Shown here: in pieces, positions 52,199-61,650 of the stretch | How the letters are laid out: the number at the start of each line of letters is the position of its first letter | Position numbering within the stretch: the stretch's first letter is position 1 | Source: PGYR01 sp034670025 | GTDB taxonomy: Bacteria; Bacteroidota; Ignavibacteria; Kapaibacteriales; UBA2268 | Direction of reading: 5' to 3' | DNA: 64,000 nt | Assembly: GCA_034670025.1 (NCBI GenBank) | Contig: JAXMOE010000002.1 | Span: forward strand, 186,001-250,000 | Notes under the pieces: generated by a model | Told to the model about the DNA's origin: nothing | The model's input: the letters and a program-made list of their open reading frames with translations, nothing else | The model's database searches: none | Made by a program: the position numbers and the translations under genes

Positions 52199-53470
52199 TT
52201 ATTCACCATCATCAACCTCACCACTTGACAATTGCTCGAATGAATCATATGAAGATAATTGATTTCCAACTATTCCCTCTATTGAGCCAAGCATACCGAG
52301 CATATTATTCTGGACTAATTCTAATTGTTGCTCACGTTTTTTCCATTGTTTTTGGAATGCTCGTTTTTCAGCGTCTAACTGTTCTTGCATAGTGCCATAG
52401 GTCTCTATGATTGTGGTTATGGTGTGTTTGAACTCATTGCCTGCAAAGTAGTTGTAGAGCATTTCTTTTTTATCACCACGGTTATTGTTTTGCAACTGAA
52501 CTGTGTTGATGTTAATTAACATTTCTCTAAGGATTTTAGATAGAAACTGAACATTAGGGAAACTGCATATCCAAACACCATTGATTTCACCAAACTGACT
52601 CATACCTTTTGGCATTGTTTCAGTTACTATAACAGCTATGTCTGCTTTTGCAGAAAGTTGATCTTGTTTTAATTTGCCAACCCAATCATTAGAAAAAGAC
52701 ATCGTACGCTTACTTTCGTACACAATAGAGCCGCATTCTTCTTGATTGTGATTTATTACTACTTGTAGGCAATCGGCTCCTCTTACTCCTTTTGAGACCT
52801 CTTCTATTCTGTCGAAAGGGTACTCTCTTTCTAACAAATCTTCTATTGCTAACTCTTGTATCTCGCCTTGGAGTTGTTGCGAACCTTGCTCTTGCTTTCG
52901 TTTCATTTCAGCAGTTAAGTTCTTTTGGTCTTCTAACTGCTTTTCCAACTTTTTTAGACTTAATTCATACTCTTCTTTTAACTTCGATTCTGCTTTTTCT
53001 TGTAATTTTTCTTTTTCTACTCTTAGTTGCTCATTGAATTTCTTTTCTGCTGCTAAGTTAGCTTCCTCAGCGGCTTCTTCTTTCTCTCTTTTCAATCGCT
53101 CAATTTCAGCTTTTGCTTTGTTGAATTCTTTCAGTTTGTCAGACTTTTCTTTCAGCTCTTTTTGCATAGCTTCGTACTGCTCTTGACTTTCTTCTGCTAA
53201 CTCTGATTTTAGCTTTTCTTCTATTGCTTTGCTCTGTTGTTTCAGCTGTTGTTCTAACTGCTTTTTGACTTCGTACGCTTGTTCTTGTTTTGCTTTTTCT
53301 AAAGCATCTTTCTCAGATTGCAATTTCTCTAACTCTTGAGAAATCTTGTTGTCCTTCTCAGCGATTTTTGCTTCAAATTCCTTTTTGTACTTTGATTCTA
53401 ATTTGCTTGCTAATACATCTTCTACATCTAAGCTGGTACCGCATTTTGGGCATTCTATATTATTTGACAT
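52199..53470 (-). CDS. DUF2130 domain protein
   Basis: 423 residues. N-terminal zinc-ribbon-like 'IECPKCGTSL', then a ~180-residue Glu/Lys-rich coiled coil, then the DUF2130 core from ~200: 'LQGEIQELAIEDLLEREYPFD', 'VRGADCLQVV', 'GSIVYESKRTMSFSNDWVGKLKQDQL' and 'ADIAVIVTETMPKGM'. The D...E-x-K arrangement suggests a PD-(D/E)XK nuclease-like fold. Family function is unknown. Monocistronic. Confidence 0.85.
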   Translation of the reverse strand: MSNNIECPKCGTSLDVEDVLASKLESKYKKEFEAKIAEKDNKISQELEKLQSEKDALEKAKQEQAYEVKKQLEQQLKQQSKAIEEKLKSELAEESQEQYEAMQKELKEKSDKLKEFNKAKAEIERLKREKEEAAEEANLAAEKKFNEQLRVEKEKLQEKAESKLKEEYELSLKKLEKQLEDQKNLTAEMKRKQEQGSQQLQGEIQELAIEDLLEREYPFDRIEEVSKGVRGADCLQVVINHNQEECGSIVYESKRTMSFSNDWVGKLKQDQLSAKADIAVIVTETMPKGMSQFGEINGVWICSFPNVQFLSKILREMLININTVQLQNNNRGDKKEMLYNYFAGNEFKHTITTIIETYGTMQEQLDAEKRAFQKQWKKREQQLELVQNNMLGMLGSIEGIVGNQLSSYDSFEQLSSGEVDDGE

Positions 53471-53634
53471 TTTCTATTTCTGATTTATTGTTAATTATTA
53501 TTTGTGCCAACTTAGTGAATAAAGATACATAGGTCAAGACATTTATGCGAATCTCGGGTGTGAGTGGAAACAAAATTTTTATTATTTTGTGACTTATTAA
53601 TTTTTCATATTTAAAAAATCTTGGAGAGATTACT

Positions 53635-54222
53635 ATGAACTTACTTAGAATACTTTTAGCAGCAATGCTAATAACAATGATGTCCTGTAGTGACGACAAA
53701 AATAATGATAATCCTGATAATGGAGTTGTAATTGATGATGAGAAAGATGACGATACTGATAACGAAGGTACTTTCGACAATGGAACAGTAACAGTAGTCG
53801 CAGATGGTACTACTTATAGTATTAACGATTTTGGTTCTGATTCATATACTGGACAATCGTGGATTACTGGAAAAGATGGTACTGATAAAATTGCTGCGAT
53901 AGTTGTAAAATCTAAGGATTTAGAAAAATCTTTGAATGTGACTTTAAGTGATGTTCCTGCAGATAAAGAATCTTTTTCTGGTCAATTTGATGCGAGTACA
54001 TCGATAATTGGATATACTGAAGGGTTGTTAAGTATTACTATGGAGAGTGGAACAGTAGAGGTTGATGAGTTTGCTAAAGATGGAACTACAAAACTGACTG
54101 CTAATGGGACTGGAAACATTACTGAAATGGGTAACCCTGATAACAATAAGATGGGTGTAGATATTGAATTGAGTGTTGATGTAAAGTCAGCAAAAATTGT
54201 AATAGATGGTATAGAAAAGTAA
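53635..54222 (+). CDS. Hypothetical lipoprotein, acidic
   Basis: 195 residues with lipobox MMSC, then an Asp-rich linker (DDKNNDNPDN...DDEKDDDTDNE) and a beta-rich domain (~48-195) that could be calcycin/lipocalin-like. A GGAGAG ribosome binding site precedes the ATG. No family recognised. It is followed by a strong terminator. Confidence 0.65.
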   Translation: MNLLRILLAAMLITMMSCSDDKNNDNPDNGVVIDDEKDDDTDNEGTFDNGTVTVVADGTTYSINDFGSDSYTGQSWITGKDGTDKIAAIVVKSKDLEKSLNVTLSDVPADKESFSGQFDASTSIIGYTEGLLSITMESGTVEVDEFAKDGTTKLTANGTGNITEMGNPDNNKMGVDIELSVDVKSAKIVIDGIEK

Positions 54223-54242
54223 CTAATCCGTTGGAAATATTG

Positions 54243-54276
54243 AAGCCACTTAGTTTTAAATTAAGTGGCTTTTTTT
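54243..54276 (+). terminator. Intrinsic terminator of the lipoprotein gene
   Basis: AAGCCACTTA/TAAGTGGCTT 10-bp stem (54243-54252, 54262-54271), 9-base loop and a T run. The minus side lacks a long T run; the neighbouring ndh gene stops inside the T run. Confidence 0.8.
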
Positions 54277-55540
54277 AATCCTCTTTTTCACTACCACCTT
54301 TGTTGTCCAGTATCAATGATGCCCCGGGCTTGAAGGTGACATAATACCAAAACCACTCAAGCATCACTTTCAATCTGTTGCGGAAATCTATCAAAAAGAA
54401 AATATGTATTACACCCCAAATTAGCCATGCAGTGATGCCTTTTATTTTCATTCCTGCAATCTCAGCTACGGCTTTGGCTCGACCAATGGTTGCCATGTTC
54501 CCTTTGTCGAAATAAGTAAAATAATTTCCTTGGTATATCTTTTTTTGTAATAATTTTGCTACGAATTGGCCACCCTGTATTGCACCTTGTGCTACTCCAG
54601 GTACTTCTACACCATTTGGGTCAACCAAATAGGAAGCGTCGCCAATGACAAATATATTGTCGTGGTTAGGTATTGACAAATCTGGGTTTACTTTTACTCT
54701 ACCCATTTTGTCAACATCAGTGTTCAACTTCTCGATTAATGGTGCAGCTTTGTTTCCCGCCGCCCATATTATATTTGAGCTTTCTATTTTCCCACCGGAA
54801 GTATAAACACCATCTTCATCTATATTTTCAACAAAAGTGTTCAGTTTTATCTCAACACCCATTTTTTCTAATGATTTTAGAGTATAATCGGAAAGTGATT
54901 TATTATAGCTGTTAAGTAGTCGGTCAGAACCATCAAGTAGTATTATTTTTATTTCCGAGTCATCTATTTTCTTGAAATCTTTGAGAATTGTCTTTCTTGA
55001 TATTTCGGATATTGATCCCGCAAGTTCGACCCCAGTAGGGCCACCACCAACAATTACAAAAGTTGTGAAGTGTTTGAATGTCTGATTGTTGATTATATTG
55101 TGTTCGGCTTTTTCGAATGATTTTAGTACTCTTTCGCGTATGCTTATTGCGTCGTTCAAATCTTTCAGACCTATGGCATACTCTTGCCAGTGATCATTGC
55201 CGTAATAGTTAGGGGTTGCTCCAGGAGCCATTATCAGATAATCATACTCTATTTCACCATCTGTCAATATTAATTTGTTCGACTCCTTTTTCACATCCAT
55301 TACTTCGTCATAAACTACATTTACATTCTTGTAGCTACGCAGTTCGGTTCTTATTGGTTGTGCTATATCGCCAGGAGAAAGTGCTGCTGTGGCAACTTGG
55401 TAGAGTAGGGGTTGGAATAAGTGATGATTGTTCTTATCGATTATTGTGACTTCGAACTCGGTGTTGCCTAGTGATTTAGCTGCTGACAACCCACCAAAAC
55501 CGCCACCTACTATCATTATTTTCTTTTTTGAGCTATTCAT
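54275..55540 (-). CDS. Type II NADH dehydrogenase (NDH-2)
   Basis: 421 residues. Two Rossmann motifs: 'IMIVGGGFGGLSAAKSL' for FAD near the N-terminus and 'FVIVGGGPTGVELAGSI' for NAD(P)H near ~165, plus 'HHLFQPLLYQVATAALSPGDI', 'NIFVIGDAS' and 'VPGVAQGAIQGG'. A C-terminal hydrophobic stretch ('ITAWLIWGVIHIFFLIDF') acts as membrane anchor. It transfers electrons from NADH to quinone without pumping. With complex I (nuoD) also in the window, the organism has two NADH entry routes. Confidence 0.88.
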   Translation of the reverse strand: MNSSKKKIMIVGGGFGGLSAAKSLGNTEFEVTIIDKNNHHLFQPLLYQVATAALSPGDIAQPIRTELRSYKNVNVVYDEVMDVKKESNKLILTDGEIEYDYLIMAPGATPNYYGNDHWQEYAIGLKDLNDAISIRERVLKSFEKAEHNIINNQTFKHFTTFVIVGGGPTGVELAGSISEISRKTILKDFKKIDDSEIKIILLDGSDRLLNSYNKSLSDYTLKSLEKMGVEIKLNTFVENIDEDGVYTSGGKIESSNIIWAAGNKAAPLIEKLNTDVDKMGRVKVNPDLSIPNHDNIFVIGDASYLVDPNGVEVPGVAQGAIQGGQFVAKLLQKKIYQGNYFTYFDKGNMATIGRAKAVAEIAGMKIKGITAWLIWGVIHIFFLIDFRNRLKVMLEWFWYYVTFKPGASLILDNKGGSEKED

Positions 55541-55621
55541 AATTCCTGCTCCTGTTTTTTCTGTATATTTAACAGTTAGACGAACAGAATTTGTATTAAT
55601 TATATTTTGGGGAGGAAAGAA

Positions 55622-56050
55622 CTACTTCGTCGTCTTCCCCTCATACAGGTCAGTAAATACTTTGTCAACTGGTTCCCATAGCTCTATTTTATTGCCTTCG
55701 GGGTCAACTATGTGGGCGAATTTACCATATTCATATTCTTCTATTTCGCCGACTATTTCCACTCCACTTTCTCTCATTTGCTTTATCATTCCCTCTATGT
55801 TGACTACTCTGTAGTTAATCATAAATTCTTTTTCAGAGGGGGCAAAATACTTAGTTTCTTTTTCGAATGGACTCCATTGCAAATAACCTTTGCTTTCAGG
55901 ATTGTCAGAGTCACGGAACTCAAACAGTGAGCCATATTCATTGGTAACTAATCCGAGATTCTCGGAATACCAATCTTTCATTTTGTCTGGGTTTTCGGAT
56001 TTGAAAAATATTCCACCTACGCCAGTTACTCTCGGTTTGTTGTCAGACAT
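55622..56050 (-). CDS. VOC (glyoxalase/bleomycin resistance) family protein
   Basis: 142 residues with the paired beta-alpha-beta-beta-beta pattern. 'GIFFKSENPDKMKDWYSENLGL' opens the first unit and 'YGKFAHIVDPEGNKIELWEP' closes the second with the metal-type Glu. Substrate unknown. The start follows the preceding lipoprotein stop without a gap, so it belongs to the RidA-lipoprotein-VOC operon. Confidence 0.85.
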   Translation of the reverse strand: MSDNKPRVTGVGGIFFKSENPDKMKDWYSENLGLVTNEYGSLFEFRDSDNPESKGYLQWSPFEKETKYFAPSEKEFMINYRVVNIEGMIKQMRESGVEIVGEIEEYEYGKFAHIVDPEGNKIELWEPVDKVFTDLYEGKTTK

Positions 56051-56749
56051 TTACTTTGCTCTTCCGCCTCTTGTATCTTTTACATTGAAGCTGTCCATTT
56101 CCATAACACTTGTAAGGACACCTGGAGCACCATATTCTTCTGTTTTGATTAGACCAACTCCCTCGGCAAAATAATAACGTCTTCTTACTGTTTTGTTGCC
56201 ATCTATTCTGTGGTCTCTGTGCATTTTCATTTCTTTTCTGTTTAGCTCACGTATTTCTTCTAATATCCATACTTGATATTCGCCAGAAGGTACAGTTATT
56301 ACGTCTTGACCACGCCACACATAGCCATCCATATTGCTGACTTCATCGCCTTCGTTTGGTGAGTTAGGTATTACCCAACCAGATTTCAATTCCTTGTAGT
56401 ACCAATCGTTGATGGTAAGTAAGTGAGCTCCATCGGAACACTTCACAAAGTAAAAATTCCAATTCTGTTGGTCCTCTTTGCAAGCTCTATATGCTTCAAA
56501 TGGAATTCTATTTCCGTCTTTTACATAATATATGGTATCAACTGCACATAGTTCTAATTCGTAATCTTCATTTACCTTTGTGTCACCATCGTATTTTACT
56601 ACGTCATAGCTCCATTTATTACCCAAGGCAACAGGGAAGTAAAGCGAAGTAAGGTTGTCAGAATCTAATTCTGTGCATGGTGGCTGATAACTGTTAGAGC
56701 TGCAACCAACTATTATTACACTCAGTATTGCTATTATATACTTTTTCAT
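56051..56749 (-). CDS. Hypothetical lipoprotein in RidA operon
   Basis: 232 residues from ATG 56749, selected because it overlaps the ridA stop as ATGA and begins a lipoprotein signal with lipobox IVGC. An in-frame start at 56779 would lie inside ridA. The body is beta-rich: 'FPVALGNKWSYDVV' and 'YYFAEGVGLIKTEEYG' are phrases commonly seen in uncharacterised lipoproteins of Bacteroidota-like groups. Function unknown. Confidence 0.7.
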   Translation of the reverse strand: MKKYIIAILSVIIVGCSSNSYQPPCTELDSDNLTSLYFPVALGNKWSYDVVKYDGDTKVNEDYELELCAVDTIYYVKDGNRIPFEAYRACKEDQQNWNFYFVKCSDGAHLLTINDWYYKELKSGWVIPNSPNEGDEVSNMDGYVWRGQDVITVPSGEYQVWILEEIRELNRKEMKMHRDHRIDGNKTVRRRYYFAEGVGLIKTEEYGAPGVLTSVMEMDSFNVKDTRGGRAK

Positions 56750-57180
56750 TCTTTGCTGTCTTCTATTGTGGCTATACATTTTAATTCAATTGCTATTGGT
56801 GTTGGCAAGCTGTGTATTCCTAAAGTAGTTCGTGCTGGTTGATTGTCTTTAAAATACTCAGCATAGACCTTGTTGTAAGTCTTGAAGTCATCTTTCATAT
56901 TTGTTAGGAACACAGTTACATCAATCAAGTTTGCCCAACTACTGCCAACTCCTTCTAATATTGTTCTTACATTGTTGAACACTGAGTGGCATTGCTTTTC
57001 TATATCATAGCTAATTATTTCACCCTTGTTGTCTAACTCAACGCCAGGAATAATTTTAGTGCCTTTTTCTCTTGGGCCTACGCCTGACATAAATAGTAGA
57101 TTGCCTACTTTTCTTGCGTGAGGGTATAGTCCTACTGGCTCTGGTGCCTTGTCCGAATTTAATAATATATTGTTACTCAT
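56746..57180 (-). CDS. RidA family reactive-intermediate deaminase
   Basis: 144 residues. The RidA motif is present: R117 in 'PARTTLGIHSLPTPIAIELKCIA', with the second conserved Glu at ~132, and 'GLYPHARKVGNLLFMSGVGP' at the start. RidA hydrolyses reactive enamine/imine products of PLP enzymes. The longer 'GVGPRE' form is nearer the aminomuconate-deaminase-like subfamily. First gene of the RidA-lipoprotein-VOC operon. Confidence 0.88.
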   Translation of the reverse strand: MSNNILLNSDKAPEPVGLYPHARKVGNLLFMSGVGPREKGTKIIPGVELDNKGEIISYDIEKQCHSVFNNVRTILEGVGSSWANLIDVTVFLTNMKDDFKTYNKVYAEYFKDNQPARTTLGIHSLPTPIAIELKCIATIEDSKE

Positions 57181-57284
57181 ATTCTTTATTTTTCTTGTTT
57201 ACAGTGAATTGTTGTCTTCGTATGTCGTAATATAGTAAAGTTAATAGACAATATTAAATCTAAATAATTACATTTTGTCTCTAA

Positions 57285-58460
57285 TTAGACATACTGACCT
57301 GCAGCCCAGCCCGATGCCCATGCCCAAGCGAAGTTATATCCACCGAGCCAACCGTTTACATCTACTGCTTCACCAATAATATAAAGCCCCTGGTGTTTGC
57401 GCGATTCCATTGTTTTTGACGATAGTTCGTCAGGATGAACTCCACCGAGAGTGATTTCTGCTTTGCTGTACCCTTCGTCACCTGTTATCACTATTTCCCA
57501 TTTGTCTATTGTATCTAACAGTCTTTGAAATTCCGTTTCGTCCAAACTTTTCATTGGTTTATCAAACTGAAAATGTCGGCAAAACTCTTCAGCAAAGCGT
57601 GTTGTAATCTTTTTGGATAATACGTTTTTGACTAAAGAACCAGAATCTTTATTCTTCTCCAAAAACTCGGGCAAGTTTTGGTTTGGTTCTAATCGAATGT
57701 AGAACTTATTGCTGCCGTTCATATAGTTAGAAATCTGCAATATGGCCGGGCCACTCATTCCTTTGTGAGTGAATAGCACTGCTTCTCGGAAGGAAATATC
57801 GTCATTATATACTTCTGCAAAAAATGATGTCCCACGCAGGGAACGGAAGTCTAAGTTTTTGTTTATATCCAATTTCAATGGGACTAAACCTGGTTTTGGC
57901 TCTGTAATCTTCAAGCCAAATTGTCTTGCTATTCGATACGAAAAGTCAGTAGCTCCTCTGCTGGGGAATGACAGTCCACCAGTTGCTATAACAAGGGATT
58001 CACAATTGAACTCGCCGCTGTCAGTCCTAACTTGATAACGTCCGTTTTCCTGCTTGACTATATCTAAAACCTTTGTGCGGGTTCTTATTTCCAGTCCATA
58101 TTTTTCGGCTTCACTTTCTAACATCGAGTTTATCTCACGAGAAGATTTTTTGCAGAATAGCTGCCCCAATGTTTTTTCATAGTATTCAATGTCATACTGC
58201 TCGACCAAATTTATAGTGTCTTCGGGAGTGTAGCGTGACATAGCCGATTTGTGATAGTGTGGATTGGCAGTTGTGTAGTTCAGGTAGGTTGCATCCTTGT
58301 TGGTGAAGTTGCACCTGCCACCACCAGAAATAAGAATTTTAGTCCCTATCATTCTGTTGTGTTCTAATATTGTGGTGTTTCTACCGGCTTTGGCGGACTC
58401 AATTCCGCACATCATTCCTGCGGCACCTGCACCAATTACTATTACGTCTTTTGAAATCAT
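57285..58460 (-). CDS. HI0933/YhiN-like (BaiN/RdsA) flavoprotein
   Basis: 391 residues. FAD-binding 'VIVIGAGAAGMMCGIESAKAG', the family signature 'GTKILISGGGRCNFTN', 'FCKKSSREI', 'ATGGLSFPSRGATDFSY' and the C-terminal 'GWLGGYNFAWAWASGWAAG' define the HI0933-like flavoproteins, NAD(P)/FAD-dependent oxidoreductases of mostly unknown substrate. Monocistronic. Confidence 0.9.
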   Translation of the reverse strand: MISKDVIVIGAGAAGMMCGIESAKAGRNTTILEHNRMIGTKILISGGGRCNFTNKDATYLNYTTANPHYHKSAMSRYTPEDTINLVEQYDIEYYEKTLGQLFCKKSSREINSMLESEAEKYGLEIRTRTKVLDIVKQENGRYQVRTDSGEFNCESLVIATGGLSFPSRGATDFSYRIARQFGLKITEPKPGLVPLKLDINKNLDFRSLRGTSFFAEVYNDDISFREAVLFTHKGMSGPAILQISNYMNGSNKFYIRLEPNQNLPEFLEKNKDSGSLVKNVLSKKITTRFAEEFCRHFQFDKPMKSLDETEFQRLLDTIDKWEIVITGDEGYSKAEITLGGVHPDELSSKTMESRKHQGLYIIGEAVDVNGWLGGYNFAWAWASGWAAGQYV

Positions 58461-58477
58461 AAGTGATATATTTGTAT

Positions 58478-58508
58478 AAAAAAAGAGCTGACCAAAATGA
58501 TCAGCTCT
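58478..58508 (-). terminator. Intrinsic terminator of the DUF1573 gene
   Basis: AGAGCTGA/TCAGCTCT 8-bp stem (58484-58491 with 58501-58508) and a 9-base loop, followed by at least seven T on the minus strand, 30 bases after the DUF1573 stop. Confidence 0.8.
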
Positions 58509-58537
58509 AAATTAAATTCAATTCTATTTAATAACAA

Positions 58538-59245
58538 TTATTTGTTATTGAAAATTGGAGATTCTTTTACCATACCGTAACCAGATATTGATAGATTAGG
58601 GTCTTCTTGTGAAGTAGTTTTTAGTTTAACCCAGCAATTTACATAGCCAGGAGCAGTTGGGGTAATTGTAACTTTCAAGTCCATTGACTCACCTGGCTTC
58701 AATGTTTTCTTACCATCTAAGTTAACTTGCATATCATCTGGGCTTTTAGTTACGCCACTTAGTGTGATGCTTTTACCGCTTGTGTTTTTAATGTTTATTT
58801 TTGAAGATTTCTGCTTCCCTACTTCCATTTGGTTGAATGCAAAGTAAGAAGGGTTGATTTCTATTTCTTTTTGAACGTCTGCAGATAGTCTATAAATAAT
58901 TGTGCTATTTTTAGGGTCATTCGATGATATTCTAATCGTTTTAGAGTTTACACCTGCTTTTGAGCCAACGTTGAAAGTCACATCAACTGTAGCTACTTCA
59001 CCTGGCTTAAGCTTGTCTTTGTCTAACGGTGCAGTCGTACAACCGCACGATGGCTTTACATTAGTAATAACTAATTGCTCGTTACCAGTATTCTTAATTT
59101 TTACTTTTGATTTTAGTGGGCTGTCTTTTGGAGATACTTTACCCCAATCTTGCTTGTTTCCACCTATAATCTCTATTTTGGGTTGAGTGTATGCCATAGA
59201 TACTGCTAGTAGTAGTGTTACGGCAGTTAGTATTAATTTTTTCAT
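58538..59245 (-). CDS. DUF1573 domain protein, exported
   Basis: 235 residues with signal peptide 1-20. Two Ig-like/ASH-type domains: the first contains the family hallmark 'VITNVKPSCGCTTAPL', the second (~125-230) repeats the layout without the cysteines. Members are common exported proteins in Bacteroidota with unknown function; the twin Cys may bind metal or be redox active. Divergent from the T9SS gene at 59377. Confidence 0.85.
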   Translation of the reverse strand: MKKLILTAVTLLLAVSMAYTQPKIEIIGGNKQDWGKVSPKDSPLKSKVKIKNTGNEQLVITNVKPSCGCTTAPLDKDKLKPGEVATVDVTFNVGSKAGVNSKTIRISSNDPKNSTIIYRLSADVQKEIEINPSYFAFNQMEVGKQKSSKINIKNTSGKSITLSGVTKSPDDMQVNLDGKKTLKPGESMDLKVTITPTAPGYVNCWVKLKTTSQEDPNLSISGYGMVKESPIFNNK

Positions 59246-59376
59246 CTTTTACCTCTAATATTGTTTTGTTTATTTACTAAATTATAAAATATCTTTTGTA
59301 AAAACGTAATTTTTAGCTAATTAGTTTGTCTTATTATAACGAATATCAACTGAACTTGTTCCAAAAGAATCTTAAT

Positions 59377-61650
59377 ATGAAAATAATATTATTTATTTCA
59401 ACTCTACTAACAGTCTTTTCTGTTCAAAGTTACAATAGCAGTGCAAAACCTGCCATTAGAGCTTTGAATACTTATACTGATACTGTTGACTTAGGCATTA
59501 CATACAGAAAGTCGAATGTAAATATACCTCTAAGAGCATATTTTGAGTTGACAAATGATGGGACTAATAAATTAAAGCAAGTCAATGGTATTCAATCTTC
59601 TGTGATATTCTCGATAGATGGTGGAACAAACCAGACATTTTTACAATTTACTGATGATCAGAATACGTTCCCAAAGATTGTAGATAACAAAAAACCTAAA
59701 GATACTGTTTTTGTTCAATATCTATTCGCTCAAGCGATTCCAGAAGTTAATAAGAAAAGTATTTGTCTTTACATTGCTGGGTTGCTCAATGAAAACGATA
59801 AGCCAGTTGTTCAAGATACTTTTGTTATAGTAGCAAGAAAGACCGACAAGTTTGTGGGCTCTTATGAGGATGACATTAAGTTTGACTCAGTTTATATTGG
59901 TAATCAATTTTCTATTTCACAAAATTGGTATGTACGCAATGTGTGGACTACTCCTCAAAGGATATTTGATGATAGCTATACTTTGCTTAGCTCCGATTTG
60001 ACTGACCAAGAAATTATAGTTGAAAGATTAAATGAAGATATTACTTTGGCTCCTGACCAAGATGCGATAGAGTGGGAAATTGAGTACCAACCATTGGACA
60101 CCAAACCAGATACAGCAAGTTACAAGCTTTATTTTTATCCTTTTGAATCTGAGGGGAATACTGATGATGTAGATTCAGTGGAAGCAAAAATCACTGGTGT
60201 TGGAGTAGAGCAAAAACTTGATTTAGTTAGAGTGGTCACTGGCCAATTATTTTCGGTTAATGATGGTAATTTCACAATTGATTTGGGTGAATTGAGACCT
60301 GACGAAAAGCAATTAATATCAATTGTAGTAACTAATGAAGGTAATTTCCCAATTGGGAGTAAGTCTAACGGATTTATTACAAATAGAGACGATAAAGCAA
60401 GGGTAATCACTGGAATAGATACAAGCAAACACCTTCAACCAACTCTTTCTAATACTATTGATATTGAATTTACTGCTGGTTCGGGCGGGGCTATTGATAT
60501 GAAATATGAGTTCGAGAGCGATTTGCTCGAAAGAGGTATAGCTGGTGCACAAAGGAAAGATGCACTATTTGAAGTATATTTCAAAGGGATAGTAAAGCAA
60601 CCGAGAATATCTGTAAATCTTGATAGTATAGATTTTGAGGCAGTTGCAATAACTAACTCTGGGGACTGCCAAACGATAGTAGAAAAACAAATTGTAGTAA
60701 AGAATTTGGGTAACGAAAACCTTGAAATTTATAATGTTCTGATTGATGATGTGGATAATTATAGCGTGTTCTACTCTAAGTCTGTTTATCAGCCGCAAGA
60801 TACTGGTATAATTACTGTGTATTTTGAACCCGATGTGTCAGGTAGCCACGAGGCGAAGTTGAAAATAATCACGAATAATAAGAAACCAAATGACACAACA
60901 GAAGTAAAACTAATGGGTATTGGTGTGCCAAGAGCAGAAATGAAATTAAGAATTGATTCTGTCAAATCATTCCCTGGGACTGAGATATTAGTTCCAATAA
61001 TAGTAGAAAAGGAAAAAATATCTAACGCTACCACTTACACAGATATAATAAGGTTCAACCGTACAATTTTAGAATTTGTTGAGCCAATCTACACAAATAC
61101 TGCATCTGTTTCCCCATCACTAGGTAATAAATTTAGGCCTAATCAGGATGGTAATTTAGAAGTTAAACTAATGCGACAATCGGAAGAGTTGTTCGCCGCT
61201 TCCGATACTTTGGTGATACTGAAATTCAATACGTATTTGGGTGATTATGAATATAGCTATATTGATTTTGTTGACACAAAAGTTGGGAACAGAAACTGCG
61301 AGGAACTGTTTACAATAGATAAAAACCGTGGCTTTTACCAAACAGATTCGGTGTGTGGGCTAGAATTTAAGGTGTTTACGGGCAATCCATTCGTTGAAAT
61401 ATATGGACTAAGTCCTAACCCTTCTGATGGTAATGTAAAGATAAATATAAACACGCCTGTAGATATGACCGTTGATTTGAAATTACTTTCGCAAATTGGT
61501 ACTACTCTGTGGGAAGAAACGAATTTGGAGTTAAAAAGAGGCGAGAACAATCTGAGCTACCAATTCGATGGGCTCAAATCTGGTGCTTACCACCTCGTTT
61601 TATCCAAAGATAGAATATTAGATGCAAAACAGTTAATTATTGTAAAATGA
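59377..61650 (+). CDS. Large secreted protein with ASH-like domains and T9SS tail
   Basis: 757 residues from ATG 59377, which begins the signal peptide (MKIILFISTLLTVFS); the upstream TTG at 59326 only adds 17 residues before it. Beta-sandwich domains of the choice-of-anchor/ASH type recur ('GNFPIGSKSNGF', 'LGNENLEIYNVLI', 'PQDTGIITVYFEPDVSGSH'), followed by a cohesin-like 'VPIIVEKEKISNATTYTDIIRFN' domain and a T9SS tail (SPNPSDGNVKI, ending 'LIIVK'). Probably a surface or matrix protein. Overlaps the next gene as ATGA. Confidence 0.75.
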   Translation: MKIILFISTLLTVFSVQSYNSSAKPAIRALNTYTDTVDLGITYRKSNVNIPLRAYFELTNDGTNKLKQVNGIQSSVIFSIDGGTNQTFLQFTDDQNTFPKIVDNKKPKDTVFVQYLFAQAIPEVNKKSICLYIAGLLNENDKPVVQDTFVIVARKTDKFVGSYEDDIKFDSVYIGNQFSISQNWYVRNVWTTPQRIFDDSYTLLSSDLTDQEIIVERLNEDITLAPDQDAIEWEIEYQPLDTKPDTASYKLYFYPFESEGNTDDVDSVEAKITGVGVEQKLDLVRVVTGQLFSVNDGNFTIDLGELRPDEKQLISIVVTNEGNFPIGSKSNGFITNRDDKARVITGIDTSKHLQPTLSNTIDIEFTAGSGGAIDMKYEFESDLLERGIAGAQRKDALFEVYFKGIVKQPRISVNLDSIDFEAVAITNSGDCQTIVEKQIVVKNLGNENLEIYNVLIDDVDNYSVFYSKSVYQPQDTGIITVYFEPDVSGSHEAKLKIITNNKKPNDTTEVKLMGIGVPRAEMKLRIDSVKSFPGTEILVPIIVEKEKISNATTYTDIIRFNRTILEFVEPIYTNTASVSPSLGNKFRPNQDGNLEVKLMRQSEELFAASDTLVILKFNTYLGDYEYSYIDFVDTKVGNRNCEELFTIDKNRGFYQTDSVCGLEFKVFTGNPFVEIYGLSPNPSDGNVKININTPVDMTVDLKLLSQIGTTLWEETNLELKRGENNLSYQFDGLKSGAYHLVLSKDRILDAKQLIIVK